From Amoebidium appalachense (lineage: Eukaryota > Ichthyosporea): 64,000 bases of DNA. The stretch lies in contig CAVNZM010000010.1 in the NCBI GenBank assembly GCA_963693365.1, positions 5,766,001 through 5,830,000 on the forward strand, given 5' to 3'. The notes under the pieces are model-generated. The model did not search any database. It saw nothing but the letters and a program-made list of their open reading frames with translations, and had not been told where the DNA came from. Below are positions 35,600 through 62,809 of this stretch, in pieces; within the stretch, counting starts at the first letter, position 1; each line of letters starts with the position of its first letter. The translations under genes and the position numbers were made by a program.

Positions 35600-35931
35600 A
35601 AAAAAAAAAAAAATACTACCAAGAAGCCGAAGGAAGAACCCCCCCCCCCCCCCCAAAAAAGGGGGGGGGGGGGGGGGGACCACACATCCACATACACGCA
35701 CACAAGGGGCATAAACATATACACGTAGGCATGCACACACACACATACACACACACACTTACGTTCTAAGACACGCCCACACCGACTTACATGGGGGGGC
35801 GCGGGAGAGGGAGGGAGGGGGGGGGGGGGGGACGCAGCAAGTGGATTTTTAATCTATTTGGCCGTGCACAATGCTTGAGAGGTGGTTAGTGTCTGACGTT
35901 TGGTAGCTGTGGTGGTGGTGATCACCGCCTC

Positions 35932-35963
<32 letters not shown>

Positions 35964-36212
35964 TTTTTTTTTGGTATGTGTGTGTGTGCGTGTGTGTGTG
36001 TGTTTCATTGGTTGGTTGTTTTGGGGGAAAGGGGGGGGGGGGGGGGGGGGGGGGGAGGAGAAGTAATGATGTGTCAGAGTATGAAATACACACACACGAC
36101 GGACAATGCAGATAGCCGAGCACACACAAATAGTATGCACCATAAGCAGACTGCCGGGGGTTGGGGCAAGGGGATGAGGGATGGGGGAGGCAGGGAGGGA
36201 GGAGGGGAAGAG

Positions 36213-36243
<31 letters not shown>

Positions 36244-37645
36244 GGGGGGGGGGGGGGACGGCAGGAAGAAGTGAGGGAGGGGGGAGAAATGGGAGGGGGG
36301 TGGGAGGGGGGCAAAGGTGGGGGGGGCGGTAATGTTGTATATGTGACTGACTGTGTGTTATGCAGTAAGCTGAAGGACTCGCAGCTACCGCGCATGCAGA
36401 AGAGTGACCCCGTGGCACGATACTTCGGCCTCAACAGGGGACAGGTGGGTTGCACACGACAGTACACACACATGAAGCCTGTGGGGAGGGGGGAAAGGGT
36501 GCGCAAGGGGGTGTACGGGGGACGTGGCGGGGGCGACGGGGTGTGTGTGTGTGTGTTTGGGCCCTGTGTGTTTGGGCCCCGGGGGGGGGGGGGGGGGGGG
36601 GAGGGAAAGGTGGATGAAGGGGGGGGGGGGGGGGGGGGGGGGGCTGCATGACCTGCGATGCGAGGCTTTGTGGCTTTGTGAGTGTGGTCTTTTGGAGGGG
36701 GGGGAGCGGGGGAGCGGAGAGGGGGGGTATTTGCATGGTGCGCAGAGGCCTGTTTTGTATATTTGTAAGTATGCAATCGTGTCTGCACACTATTCTATTC
36801 CTATTGCACTCACACACGGGACACAAGGTCTGCACACGTCGATACTTCATTGCACACATGCACTGACCCTTTACTTCCATGCAACCGGGCATGGTTGCTC
36901 TGTGTCGTGCATCTGTAAGCACATACGCGTTTTTCGCTGCACTCCATTAGTTTGCACACACATCTTCACCGTTTTGCTCACCTTGCTTGCATAAGCAACC
37001 CTGCTCGTCTTTGATCAAGACGGGTTGACCCACCCAAGTTCAGTTGATGCTGCTGTCTGAGTTGGAGCGTCGTATATACGCGGGCTAAGGGGTCGAAACT
37101 CAGACGCAATTGATGACTTGGGCTCTCCCTGAGGATGGGCTCTGCTTATGACGCATACTGTGCGCATGGCTGATGTTGCATACTTGAATGTTTGCCTTTG
37201 CATGTGTCCTGCACCATGCTTCTCATCATGTATGCGTACTTCGTACGGTGTTCCGCATTCAACCCCCCCCCCCCCCCCCCCCCCTCTCCCCCCGTCCTTC
37301 TCCGGCTCGGTCCTACTGATGTCGCATAGTTCGTCTCCATCATTTATCCGTTGATGTAACTTCAGACCTCAAAGTGTGTACTTCATTCTTACCCCTCCCC
37401 CCCCCCCCCCCCCAATTGATGACTTGGGCCCTCCCTGAGGATGGGCTCTGCTTATGATGCATACTGTGCGCATGGCTATGTTGCATACTTGAATGTTTGC
37501 CTTTGCATGTGTCCTTCGTGTATGCGTACTTCGTACCTTGTTCCGCATTCAAACCTCCCCCCCCCCCCCCCCCCCCCCCCCCCTCCCCTCGGTACCAACG
37601 TCAAGCACGCACCCATACCCACGCACACACATACACACCCACACG

Positions 37646-37686
<41 letters not shown>

Positions 37687-37871
37687 CCACACACACACAC
37701 ATGCGCGCGCGCTTGCACACCCGCACAAACACACACCCACACACACACACACACACGTGCACACACACACACAACACACCCCCCCACACACACACACAAA
37801 CACAGCTGGTCAAGATTGTGCGCCCCAGTGAGACTGCCGGCCGCTACACCACCTACCGGCTGGTGATGTAA
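30362..37871 (+). CDS. POLR2E: RNA polymerases I/II/III shared subunit RPB5 (RPABC1)
   Basis: Exons: 30362-30421, 30901-31007, 33561-33662, 34147-34228, 35363-35499, 36366-36444, 37806-37871. They splice in phase to 633 nt, 210 aa, the same length as human POLR2E. The N-terminal jaw domain carries the WRIWRARKT...CHDRGYLV start. The very conserved C-terminal assembly domain reads [48 protein letters not shown]. The protein sits at the lower jaw of all three nuclear RNA polymerases and contacts downstream DNA. All introns are GT-AG. The second intron (31008-33560) is long and mostly pyrimidine-rich low-complexity sequence. The sixth intron holds two copies of the dispersed element family. AATAAA at 37931-37936, 60 nt after the stop, is a good poly(A) signal. 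Complete and intact. Confidence 0.98.
31280..32460. repeat. Pyrimidine-rich low-complexity intron sequence
   Basis: Nearly continuous C/T sequence (CCCT, CCTT, CT repeats) in RPB5 intron 2, ending in a (CA)n at 32405-32440. The long reading frames through it are proline/serine artefacts. Confidence 0.9.
33968..34044. repeat. (GT)n microsatellite
   Basis: About 38 GT units in RPB5 intron 3, flanked by unique sequence. Confidence 0.95.
35100..35362. repeat. (CA)n with GTAC interruptions reaching the RPB5 exon 5 acceptor
   Basis: CA repeat with periodic CGTACACGTACA; the acceptor CGTACAG at 35362 is created by its last unit. Confidence 0.92.
36026..36170 (-). repeat. Diverged relative of the dispersed element
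   Basis: G run, then TCAGAGTATGAAATACACAC and GCACCATAAGCAGACTGCCG. Matches the organisation of the copy at 61296. In RPB5 intron 5. Confidence 0.55.
36862..37283 (+). repeat. Full-length single copy of subfamily A element with poly(C) end
   Basis: Reverse complement of the 174-1474 unit, in RPB5 intron 6. It begins CTTTACTTCCATGCAACCGG and ends CGTACGGTGTTCCGCATTCAA followed by about 23 C. TCTGAGTTGG (37056-37065) and GGTCGAAACT (37091-37100) resemble the A and B boxes of a tRNA promoter at tRNA-like spacing. SINE nature is inference. Confidence 0.8.
37414..37581 (+). repeat. Truncated subfamily A copy ending in poly(C)
   Basis: Carries the 3' part of the element (AATTGATGACTTGGGCCCTC to GTTCCGCATTCAAAC) and then a long C run, in the same RPB5 intron and orientation as 36862-37283. 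It lacks one internal stretch (CTGCACCATGCTTCTCATC) present in that copy, so it is a separate insertion or a deletion variant. Confidence 0.8.
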
Positions 37872-37930
37872 AGACTGGGCAGGCACATGTTACTTATTAC
37901 AGGCAGTTATCGTGTACATACTAGTAGGCT

Positions 37931-37936
37931 AATAAA
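37931..37936 (+). terminator. Poly(A) signal AATAAA of RPB5
   Basis: Canonical hexamer 60 nt downstream of the RPB5 stop codon, followed by a GT-rich stretch; read as the cleavage/polyadenylation signal. Confidence 0.75.
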
Positions 37937-38629
37937 GCATTGTTGCGGACTGGTCCCCATGACTATATCTCAAAGTATTGGCCTGCTGTGGACGTGTTGT
38001 GTTGAGGGAGAATTTGTGTTGACCCGTACATGCCTTACTGTGTATGCGTGTGGGGTTGTGTGGTGGGGGGCGAGGAGGGGGGGGGGTTGAATGCATTGAA
38101 TACGCCACAAGACACATACACCATATGAGTAGCATGGTGCGCAGGACACATGCAGGGGGGGGGGGGGGGGGGGGGGGGGGGGAGCATGTGTGTGTATGTG
38201 CGCGCACAAAGTAATTTTCAGCAAGGATGGACAAAATTTATAGGTAATCAATTCTATATAAATACATTATCAACACTAGGAGTAGGTCTTATTGCGTGAT
38301 TAATATGTAGGAAGGGATAAATGCGCCCACGGATAATAGTAGGACTAACAGGAGAATTGGACAGTGTAGAGTATGAAATAGTGGCTACAATAGTATCGGT
38401 GCTGGCTGTATCACTGATGGATAGAGAATAAGAGAAAAAGGAAACAGAACGAGTAGGGTATCATCAGGTGTGCGCGGGGGATTTATCTTGTTTGTCTTTG
38501 TGTAGTGTGCGTGTGTGTGCATGAGTGTACATGTGCGTGTGCGTGACTGTGTGCACATGCCTGGCCAACCGTTTTTGAGACAGCGTGTGGTCTTCTCGTT
38601 TACATGCTACAATCACCAATATCAACTAG
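37937..38629. other. Convergent region, RPB5 3' end to arrestin 3' end
   Basis: Unique AT-rich sequence with one degenerate dispersed-element fragment (38075-38181). No gene seen. Confidence 0.6.
38075..38181. repeat. Degenerate fragment of the dispersed element family
   Basis: G run, TTGAATGCATTGAATACGCC, then CAGGACACATGCAGGGG and another G run. Short and diverged; located just after RPB5. Confidence 0.5.
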
Positions 38630-39943
38630 CTACAACGTATTATCCGCATATGCAACATGAGTCTGATTCAACGGACTGGGTGCCAATGGCACGATTTGGC
38701 CCTGCGGTGGCGCACCTGCAGCCGACAAACTAGAAGAACGCCCCGTTCTACTCCGTCTATAAAGCGACCCCACCCACGAATTAGAACCCCCCTCCGAATT
38801 TGCAGCCGCCGCGTCAAAAGAACACCTCCTTCTACTGACAACAGTTTCCTCCAATCCAAACCACGTGTGCGTTTTAAAATCATCGCCGCTTCCAAACATT
38901 CCAAATATGGAAGCGCGTCCACCGCTCCCGTTGCTTCCATTCGATTGGATGCTACCGCTGCTGTTGCTATGCAACGGACCGACGGTTGTACCAGTGCTTG
39001 CACGTGCGCGAAGTGGAAGCGAACACCAACTTGAAGACTTAACGGATCCGAGCGTGAAAGTGAGCGCATGTTGCGCGCAATCCGGGCAAGTCCCAGGCGA
39101 TTGGTGCATTAGCGCATGCCGGGCTAGCTCGGGAGCGGCGACCGCCAACGGACGAGATAAAACCGGAGAATCGTCGTATGCGGGTGGTTTCTGTTGGGAA
39201 AAACTACCAAATAAGGACCTGTAGCGGGAGTTGCTGGAGCTGGAACATTCTGGTTGGTTCTCGCGATGGGGTTCATCATCGCCGGCGCCTGATTGGTCGG
39301 TTGGATAATCGGCGATCTCGAACGAGAAGCAGTCATCGATACTGGTCTGCACCTCACCCACCACCGTCGAGGGGGTTACCGTAGCAACATTGCCCGTAAG
39401 TGACCCATTTTGTGGTGCAGAACACTCATTCTCGTTGATTGGTTGTTCTGTTGCACGTCGTTGGGTGAATGTTTGTGATTGGGTGAATTTTGGCGGAACT
39501 AAAACGAGAGGTATGCGCACAGTCGTATGTTTTTGCCCCAAGGGACCATGTGCAACCGTGACCTCAATATGGTATGTGATTGCTACGGCATAAGTGTCTG
39601 CCATACGACCGGTGGTGGTGGGAGCCACATGACGACCCACGGTTAGGCACGAGTCACTGAGGTCGGTTCGGGCCAAAAGGCTGAACCGAAAGTCTTGCAG
39701 TTGGCCCGGCCCGATATTAACAGTGCGTTTGGACTTGTCCACGGCCCATGAGCGCTTAAGGTATGAGGGGGATGTGTATGGCTGCAGGCACTCGAATGTC
39801 TGTGTGGAAACAAACGATTGGTTAGTTGGCCATTCAAAACGGTTCGTGAGATATTCTGTCAACTTAGGAAGATTTAAGTTTGGAAGTGATAGCTGCTGCT
39901 TTTTTTTTTTTTTTTTTTTTCTTTGTTTGGTAGGGCGGGGAGA

Positions 39944-39999
<56 letters not shown>

Positions 40000-40700
40000 G
40001 GCCTAGCTCCGAGGAGGGGGTTGGTGGTGGTGGTGGGAAAGGGAGGGAGGGAGGGAGGGAAGGAGGGGTGTTGGTGTTGTGTGGTGGTGGTGGTGGGTGG
40101 GTGCCTGGTGGGGAGTGGATGGGTGGGTGGGGGCGGGGGGGGAGGGGGGGGGGGGGGGGAAGAGGCCTAGGGGGAGAGGGGGGGGGGGGGGGATGAGAGG
40201 GAGGGAGGGAGGTAGGGAGGGGTGTTGGTGGTGTGGTGGTGGTGGTGATGGGTGGGTAGGTGGGTGGGTGGGAAGGGGGGGGGGGGTGGTTGGGGGGGGG
40301 GGGGGGGGGGGGGGGGAGTGTGGGGGGAGGGGGGGGGGGGGGATCCGGGAGGGGGAAGGGAGGGAGGGAGGGAGGGAGGGAGGGGTGTTGGTGGTGTGGT
40401 CACGGGTGGTTGTGGTGGGTGGGTGGATGGGTGGATAGGTGGGTCGGTGGGGAGGGGAGGGGGGGGGGGGGGGGGGGGAAGGGAGGGAGGGAGAGATGGA
40501 GGCCGGGCGTTGGTGGTGTGGCGGAGGAGGTGGGTGGGTGGCCCCAGTGGGTGGGTGGGTGGGTGGGGAGGGGGGAGGGAGGGGGGGAGGGGGAGGGAGG
40601 GAAAGAGGGAGGGAGGGAGGGGGTGGTGGTGGTGTGGTGGGTGGGTGGGGAGGGGGGGGGGGAGGGGTCGGGTGGTTGGGTGGGTGGGTGGGTGGGGGAA

Positions 40701-40780
<80 letters not shown>

Positions 40781-41356
40781 TGGAGGGGTAGAAGGGTGGC
40801 CATAAACAATACCTGAAAATAAGCGACCTTCACCGTACGGCACACCGTGTCAGCCTGGTTGTTCACAAACACCTCCACCCTCACGGGGCTATCTGTCGTC
40901 TGCACACTGTGTTTCAAACGCACGTCCACCCGTGTCATCCCCCCACTTGGCCATGTGACTGACTCAACGGCGGCTGTAGGGGGTGCCGACGAAATTGGGG
41001 TGTAGGGCGCAGGAAGAAGAATGATGGGGGTCATGCCGAGTACTGCGGACTCCTTACAGCAGGTGGTCTGCAAATTTATGAAAATTTAATGCAGAGAGAT
41101 TAAAAAGAGCTTTTCAATGACATGCAATCATTATGTTGACGGTATTACAACCGTTTTGATATCATTAATTATAGTATTTGTGTCCGTTTGACAAGGTCTT
41201 CCCGATGTCGCTACGTATTTGGATTTTTAAGTACTTTGATTCAACGTGTCTGTGACAGGTGTGCTCGGGACGCAGTGCAATGCATGTGTCGCGTTTAGCC
41301 CCCCAGTTGCTGTGTATACCCTAACAGCTAGTGCAGGTGAGTGTCGTGTGTGTGGG

Positions 41357-41443
<87 letters not shown>

Positions 41444-41700
41444 GCGTGCTTGTGTGTGTGTGGCCCAACTTGAACAGTTTTTTTTTTTTTTTTTTGGGGG
41501 GGGGGGGGGAGGGGGGAGGGGGGGGGCTTTATTGCATTCTTCCCGGCCCAAAGGTCACATTTTTGTCCCCATTCTCCTCCCGAGTCCTTACATATTCTCT
41601 CTTCTCTTTCTTTCTTTCTCTCTTTCTTTCCCAAGTTCTCTTGGCTCAGCGGTTTACGCTGTTTACTCGAGGACAGAGACCAGTCTCAGGTGGTGGTGGT

Positions 41701-41738
<38 letters not shown>

Positions 41739-43024
41739 ATCGGTAAGCATCAGTATACCCTCAGTGTTCCTTTTCCGCCCTTTCTTTGGTTCCCTGGGAA
41801 AGTTTATTTCCGTTTCCTTTTTTCTTCTTCCTCCCCCCCCCCCCCCCCCCTCCCCCCCCCTCCTCTTCCCCTCTCTGCTCTGAAAAAAAATGGGGGGGGG
41901 GAGGGGGGAGGGGGGGGGGGGGGGGGGGGGGGGAAAGGGGGACGGTTTGGGTGGAGCCTGCATATTCGCTATGATACTGTGCCACCTACAGAAATAATAG
42001 ACTAGACGGGTCATGGGACTCAGGCTGTTTGCTGTCGGAGTCAGCCAGTTCATTTCAAAATGCAGAATGGGTGTACGTTTTCAATATACACTACTCCCAT
42101 GCTCACTGAATCCGATTGGCAAGAGGCCTAACCGCACTATGGGGTGGAAAGGAACAAAATAGATTTGCAAACGACTGTTGTAGAGCTACCTGATTGGTCA
42201 AGATTGAAAACGTATGAGCCAATCAAAATCTTTTGACGGAGTTTTTTTGGGCGGGAAATTTCGTGATATTACAATATCACGATTCACATCGCAGGCATTG
42301 CGCAGGCATGATCATCATAATGTTGAACACACTCGCCACACAGTGTATACGTATATACGGCCCGTTACAGTTTTTGAGTTTTCGCTTGGCTATTGAAAAC
42401 CTCATTATATTCCTATTTCTGTTTTCCCCTATCTCATCGTAATGTTAGCTCATGTGCACGCGCCATGTCGTCCAAGCGCTCTTACGAAAGTGCACTTGGC
42501 GTCATTTGCGTCATTTGTAGCGATTGGTTGAAACAGCACCATGGCTCCATGGCGTTGACCAATGGCAGCTCGCCCAGACCGTAGTAAGATCATCGTGCGA
42601 CCCTATTTTGTTCCTTTCCACCCCATAGGTTTTTTTATATTCAAAATTATCACGTTTTATTCCCGGAGGACCTTTTGCAGGCCACCGCAGTGCCCTCGAG
42701 GGAACTACCGTATACCACACAGCACTGACAGTATACTATGTGACACTACTTAGGGCTAACCACACTATTTATTAAAGGACTTACCCGGCCCGTCACGGCC
42801 ACGTGCCAGACCACCGCATGCCACTGGCCCTCAAAACTGGTCGGCAGCTGGGAGGTAGAGGGGATGCGCAGGCTGAAGGGGTAGCGGTGCTCCCCCGGCT
42901 CAATCATAAAGTCATTGCCCAATAGCCTGTATTAAGGGGTGGATATGGTTAATTAAGCTAACTGTGTGTGTGTGTGTGAGCGTGTGTGTGACAGTCACGG
43001 TGTGTCTGTGCGCGAGTGCGCATG

Positions 43025-43103
<79 letters not shown>

Positions 43104-43169
43104 GTGTGTGTGCAGGTGTGTCTGTGTTTGTGTATGTGTGTGCTTGACAATGTGTGTGTGTCTCGCTCT

Positions 43170-43245
<76 letters not shown>

Positions 43246-43572
43246 GAGGGCGGGGGGAGGGGGTGGGGGGGGGGAGGAGGGGATGGGGAGCACCCACAAC
43301 GTGGCAAGAGGTTCGGTGCCCAGCGGCAGCAGGCGGCTGCACTGAGGCCTTAGGCCATGGTCAACCAATCGGAGGCGAGCATACACCGACACAGTGAGGT
43401 TGCGGAAATGTAGACTGGATGACGTGGTGCACTTTAAACCCCCTGCATTATGGGTTTATCGCGAAGATAATTTGAGTTCTGACACCGTACTAAGTTTTCT
43501 TTTTTCTTTTTTTCTTTTTCTTTTTTTCTTTTTCTTTTTCTTTTTCTTTTTCTTTTCTTTTCTTTTCTTTTT

Positions 43573-43606
<34 letters not shown>

Positions 43607-44405
43607 GATTTATATTTGTGACTCAGGGCAAAACAGTGTGATGAGCAATGTACCACCAGGTACCACCATTATGGCCCACTGTAGATTCGAGCTCAATGAG
43701 CCCGACGAACTTTCAAAGGTATACAGTGAATGGCGTAAATAATTTATACCCAGCATCGGGGCACCGCCTGACAGTGTGTCACTACCTTTAGTGAGAAAGA
43801 TGGAATTTTAAGGGCGTGACAGTTTCACTCGAGGCCTGCTGAGGGGCGAACTTATGATCGGATTGGATGTTAGTACTAAGATTAAGCCTTAAGGCACCTA
43901 ACCTTTGTGATAGAGTATTTGGAGACTAGATTTCTAATAGAGAGTTGGGGGCCTCGACTCTGAGGGGGGACGAAGAGGGGGGCTGGGGGGGGGGGGGGGG
44001 GGGGGGGGGGAGGGGGGGGGGGAGGGGGGGGGGGGGGGGGGGCTGGCTAAGAAACTTTAAGGGAGAGCGAGTAAGAGAGAAAAGAATCTGGGCCTCACTG
44101 AATAATGATCATCTGGCAGAAAGAGGAGAGCAGCTACAGTTTTACGTCTGCCTGGTCTCCTTTAAAATCCTACAAACCGTTCAGTGAAAAATGTGAAGTG
44201 AACAACTGGCAGGCAAAGCAAAATGAACACGTGTCACGGCCTGATGTTCAAGGACTCTGAGCCAGGGTGTTATAGTACCTTCCAAGGTTTGGCCCAGGAC
44301 GACGTTCTCAGCATCCAAAGACACGGACGTCTGCACGTGTGGGTGCTTGGCCCCACGCATGCATTTGCAGCGATGGGTGACCGTGTTGGTGATTGTGGCG
44401 GGCAT
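38630..44405 (-). CDS. Alpha-arrestin (ARRDC-like) protein with PPxY motif
   Basis: Exons (minus, 5'->3'): 44405-44279, 43442-43298, 42926-42785, 41067-40813, 39799-38630; about 612 aa in consistent phase. Arrestin-N: SLDAENVVLGQTLEGG, NLTVSVYARLRLV, PGEHRYPFSLRIPSTSQLP and SFEGQWHAVVWHVAV, the classic arrestin 'G.h.YPF...LP.SFEG' pattern. Arrestin-C: VDVRLKHSVQTTDSPVRVEV, FVNNQADTVCRTVKV, the SWAVDKSKRTVNIGPGQ region and RIPLVLVPP. The roughly 290-residue tail is Ser/Asn-rich and carries PPAY (about residues 428-431, codons at 39187-39176), a ligand for WW domains of NEDD4-type ubiquitin ligases, plus a CPDC pair. Alpha-arrestins are cargo adaptors for ubiquitylation and endocytosis of membrane proteins. 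The start is uncertain: ATG 44405 reads straight into the domain, but CACGTGCAG before 44330 could instead be an acceptor for an upstream first exon. The fourth intron carries extreme poly(G). Confidence 0.9.
39945..40779. repeat. Extreme poly(G) and GGGT/GGTG-rich tract
   Basis: Starts with about 54 consecutive G (39945-39998), continues as G-rich sequence with GGTGG, GGGA and GGGT units, and ends with 79 consecutive G (40701-40779). It fills almost the whole intron between arrestin exons 41067-40813 and 39799-38630. Confidence 0.95.
43499..43606. repeat. TTTTC/TTTTTC homopyrimidine tract
   Basis: About 108 bp of T with regularly spaced C, in the arrestin intron before exon 43442-43298. On the gene's (minus) strand it is a purine run. 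Confidence 0.93.
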
Positions 44406-46850
44406 TTTTTTCCCAACAGATTCACAATTCGACTACTAGTAGGCGATAGTAATTTTACTCTTCGGCGTGACTGTCACGACGTACATAACGATATGTAGTA
44501 TAAGTAGTGATTATCGATGAGCTGCGTTCAACTACCTTTCGAGCCGCGTTACCCCGGGGCCCTGGTGTGCCAGTGTCACCTTACTACGAGACTCTTCTGA
44601 GCGAGGGGACTCGAGAAACAGAAAGACTGGGTCAGAAAGGCCGCCACGGAAGCTTTCCTTTTTTCGCTGTCACTGACGTGACCGTCAGAGTGAAAGTTGC
44701 AGTGGTGTAACTTGTGGCCTAACTGCGTGCCGCGGATGTCACCAGATGATGGAGTGTTCGGACGGGGACTGCGTGAGCATGGCTGTGCACCGTGAATAAT
44801 TCAATAATGGTCCTGCTCTCGCTCACACGCCCCAAAAGCTTACAAAACGAAAACTTGTGATACTCAGTCAACTGAGGGGGCTTTGCGTCATTTATAAGAC
44901 ACCCCAGCCTCCAGTCAAAAAGCCTACGCAGCTTTGTACAACATGCTCAGGGTCACGTGCCCAAGGGGAGAGATAACGGGACTAATAATAAAAGAATTTA
45001 TCATATCATCTTGATATGTATTAGCTTGATCGAATCCAGTGGCCTGGAAAAGAAAACTCCCAGGAGAAGAAACACTATGCTATAATGTAAATTAAAAAAG
45101 GAAAGCAAAGAAAACCCCTCCACAAACTGACAAAATGGTAACTGACCTATACAATCTTGCAAAAAAGAAAACAGCTTGATACAAGATCGACACAGGCTGT
45201 GTGGGGATGTCTGCACACGCGTGCCACCGCCCACGCCTCTCAGCACGCTGTTCGTATGGAATGTAGATCGGCTAAAATTTACCAATCATACTCCTTTGTA
45301 TTATTAGAGCCAATCAAATCATCATATTGCCTGACGACAGTCACACAGTGTATTGAACAGCCAGAATCTAACAACTTTGCAAAGTTAGTGCTAATCAAAA
45401 AACCTGCCGTCCAAATGGCTGTAATATCCGAATATAAAGAAGCAGGTTGACATACTTGCAAATGGTTATCCGTGCCTATAAATACTCATTCAAGTAGCAT
45501 TATTTGACTGCTATGCTTACGAATAAACCATACTCACAGGCGATATGCTGAGCGGCATTTTTTGGTAGATTCTGACTATTCAACTATGGATCTCCCTAAA
45601 CTAATTCTATTGAGCTGGGGCCCCAGGTCAGCAGGATTCTCGACTCTCGAGATCTACATATTATTTTTGTTGTAACGTTGTCACGTTCCTAAATGTGTAT
45701 CTTGTTCGGTGGAAGTATTGTTGGAATTGGTGCCGACACATCATCACGGCTCACCTGGATGTTGTTAATAGACAACACATTCCCTATCATTTTCATTACA
45801 AACATAAAACCATCTTGCAATTTTGTTGCAAATTTAAATGCTTCTTTGGAATTCGGAGTTTAACTTTTGTACATTAGATGATTGGCAACGAAGGTTAAGT
45901 GCGGGCATTCTATTAGCCTAAACATTAAGTTTTATATCTTGACACTCACATGACCTATGATTTCCCAACAGATTTATTTGTAGAACTGTTACGAACACAG
46001 TGCACTTCCCAAATCCCTTTGTCTCATTCTTTTTACACAGACCCCATGATTTTGCAGGTTTTTGGGGCGGCTCCGAAATGAACGTCATCCCGGCCCGGCA
46101 TCACGACTCGCGAAATTCGGTACAGTGCACACAGCACTGGTGGCCTACTACATATCTACTGAGTGTTTATGATATATATAGAAGTAAATCATGATTACAT
46201 ACATGTGAGCTCCTAATCAAAATGCATACATATCTAATACAATATATTCACAATCTATATTGATGGTTGCGAGCACGAGGGATTCGTAGGCCTAGGTGGG
46301 CAAGATCTAGCTAGAAGTAGGAATCCCGGGCTGAGGATCAGGCGTGCGGATCACGTCATTGCTCATCATCGCACTCGGGGGATGCATGATCTGGTGGATC
46401 CGATGGAGCGAGCCTCACTCACACTCACCTCACACTCTCTGAGGTCCTAAATTTATAAATCAGAGAGCTAAAATTTATAATAATTTGTAAATGTTATTAT
46501 TAGGGGCAAGCTAACGTTGGCTGCAATTGGCACATGTACATGTGCATGTATACGTTCAAGTTTGTCAGCCCACACTTTGAAATGAAATGTCATGTCTCTC
46601 TCCGTCTCAGAGTCTCTCTCTCTGTGTGTGTGTGTGTTGTGTGTGCCAGTGTGTGTGTAAGGTGTAAGGTGTGTATGTGACAAGTCTGTGCCTGCTGTGC
46701 ACGCCCCAGAGCCGTACGTGTGTGTTTTCCGCCTGGCGGCGTGCCAGTGGTGTGCATGTCACGGCCACGCTGTTCGTGTCACCACGTGTGGAAAGTGATA
46801 GAAGGGGGGGGGGGAGGGGGGGGGGGGGGGGGGGAGAGAGAGAGAGAGAG

Positions 46851-46917
<67 letters not shown>

Positions 46918-47718
46918 TGTGTGTGTGTGTGTGTGTGATTGTGTGAAGGGGGGGGGGGGGGGGGGGAGGGGAGGGAAAGGGTGGGGGGGGGGGGGGGGGG
47001 GGGGGGGCTCCCATCGAACTGTGTAGCATGGGCATCGTGATCATGATTATAATGTGTCAGGGGGTGACTTTGCATAGAGCATAGATATCGATAGCGTTGC
47101 AAATTTATGAGCAGAGTCTAACCGACGCCTGGTCAGTTACAAGTCATAAAACATTCGGTTCATTTTCGAGCAAATAAATCAAGGCTAACTCTCAGTCAAG
47201 TCCGTGTCGGACATCGACCACACACACCCAAGGTTACGGTACAGTACAGTAACAGAATATTTACTGACAGGTCGGAGAATGTTTTATGTCCTGCCGGGTG
47301 AATATAATCACTTGGTGTTACGAAGTTGTGCAACAAGTGGTGCTTGGAAACCAATTTTGAATGTAGAAAAAAAGTGGAAAGTGCATGGCAGGCCCATGGC
47401 AGCTAAGTGTAACATAGCTTACTATGCTTTAAATATTATAATTTCTTTTAACAGAACACCGGGAAGGGAAACCCGGGGCTTTCTTAAACGTTCAAACTGT
47501 TTGTCATTGTAGGTCCCGATTGCTACCCAATACCGATTGATATGGACTATGTACATGCATATGCAACCGTGCAACAACACTAAATGAGCAATAAAGAAAA
47601 GGCCACACACAACTGTGCACATTTTATCCACACACAATCAGCAACCCAACTACAAATGATCATTCCCATGATACGACAGGAACAATACAGGCTATACATA
47701 CCATTATTACTATGTACG
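44406..47718. other. Intergenic region between ZnT5 3' end and the arrestin 5' end
   Basis: About 3.3 kb, mostly unique, AT-richer than the genes, plus the GA/GT block at 46800-47010. It must contain the arrestin promoter and possibly a 5'-UTR exon. CCAAT motifs occur at 45282 and 45312. I recognise no protein in any frame. Confidence 0.5.
46832..46945. repeat. (GA)n then (GT)n microsatellite
   Basis: GA repeat of about 80 bp turning into GT, flanked on both sides by G runs, in the arrestin-ZnT5 intergenic region. Confidence 0.93.

Positions 47719-62809
<15,091 letters not shown>

Noticed and set aside
40003-41073. 356-codon frame on the minus strand with a His/Pro-rich end
   Set aside because: Only 41067-40813 is arrestin-C exon; the rest is the C-rich complement of the poly(G) intron after a good GTATTG donor.
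43642-43719. Plus-strand frame MSNVPPGTTIMAHCRFELNE... ending at a GTATAC donor
   Set aside because: It looks protein-like, but it lies in an arrestin intron on the other strand, no second exon was found, and I recognise no family.
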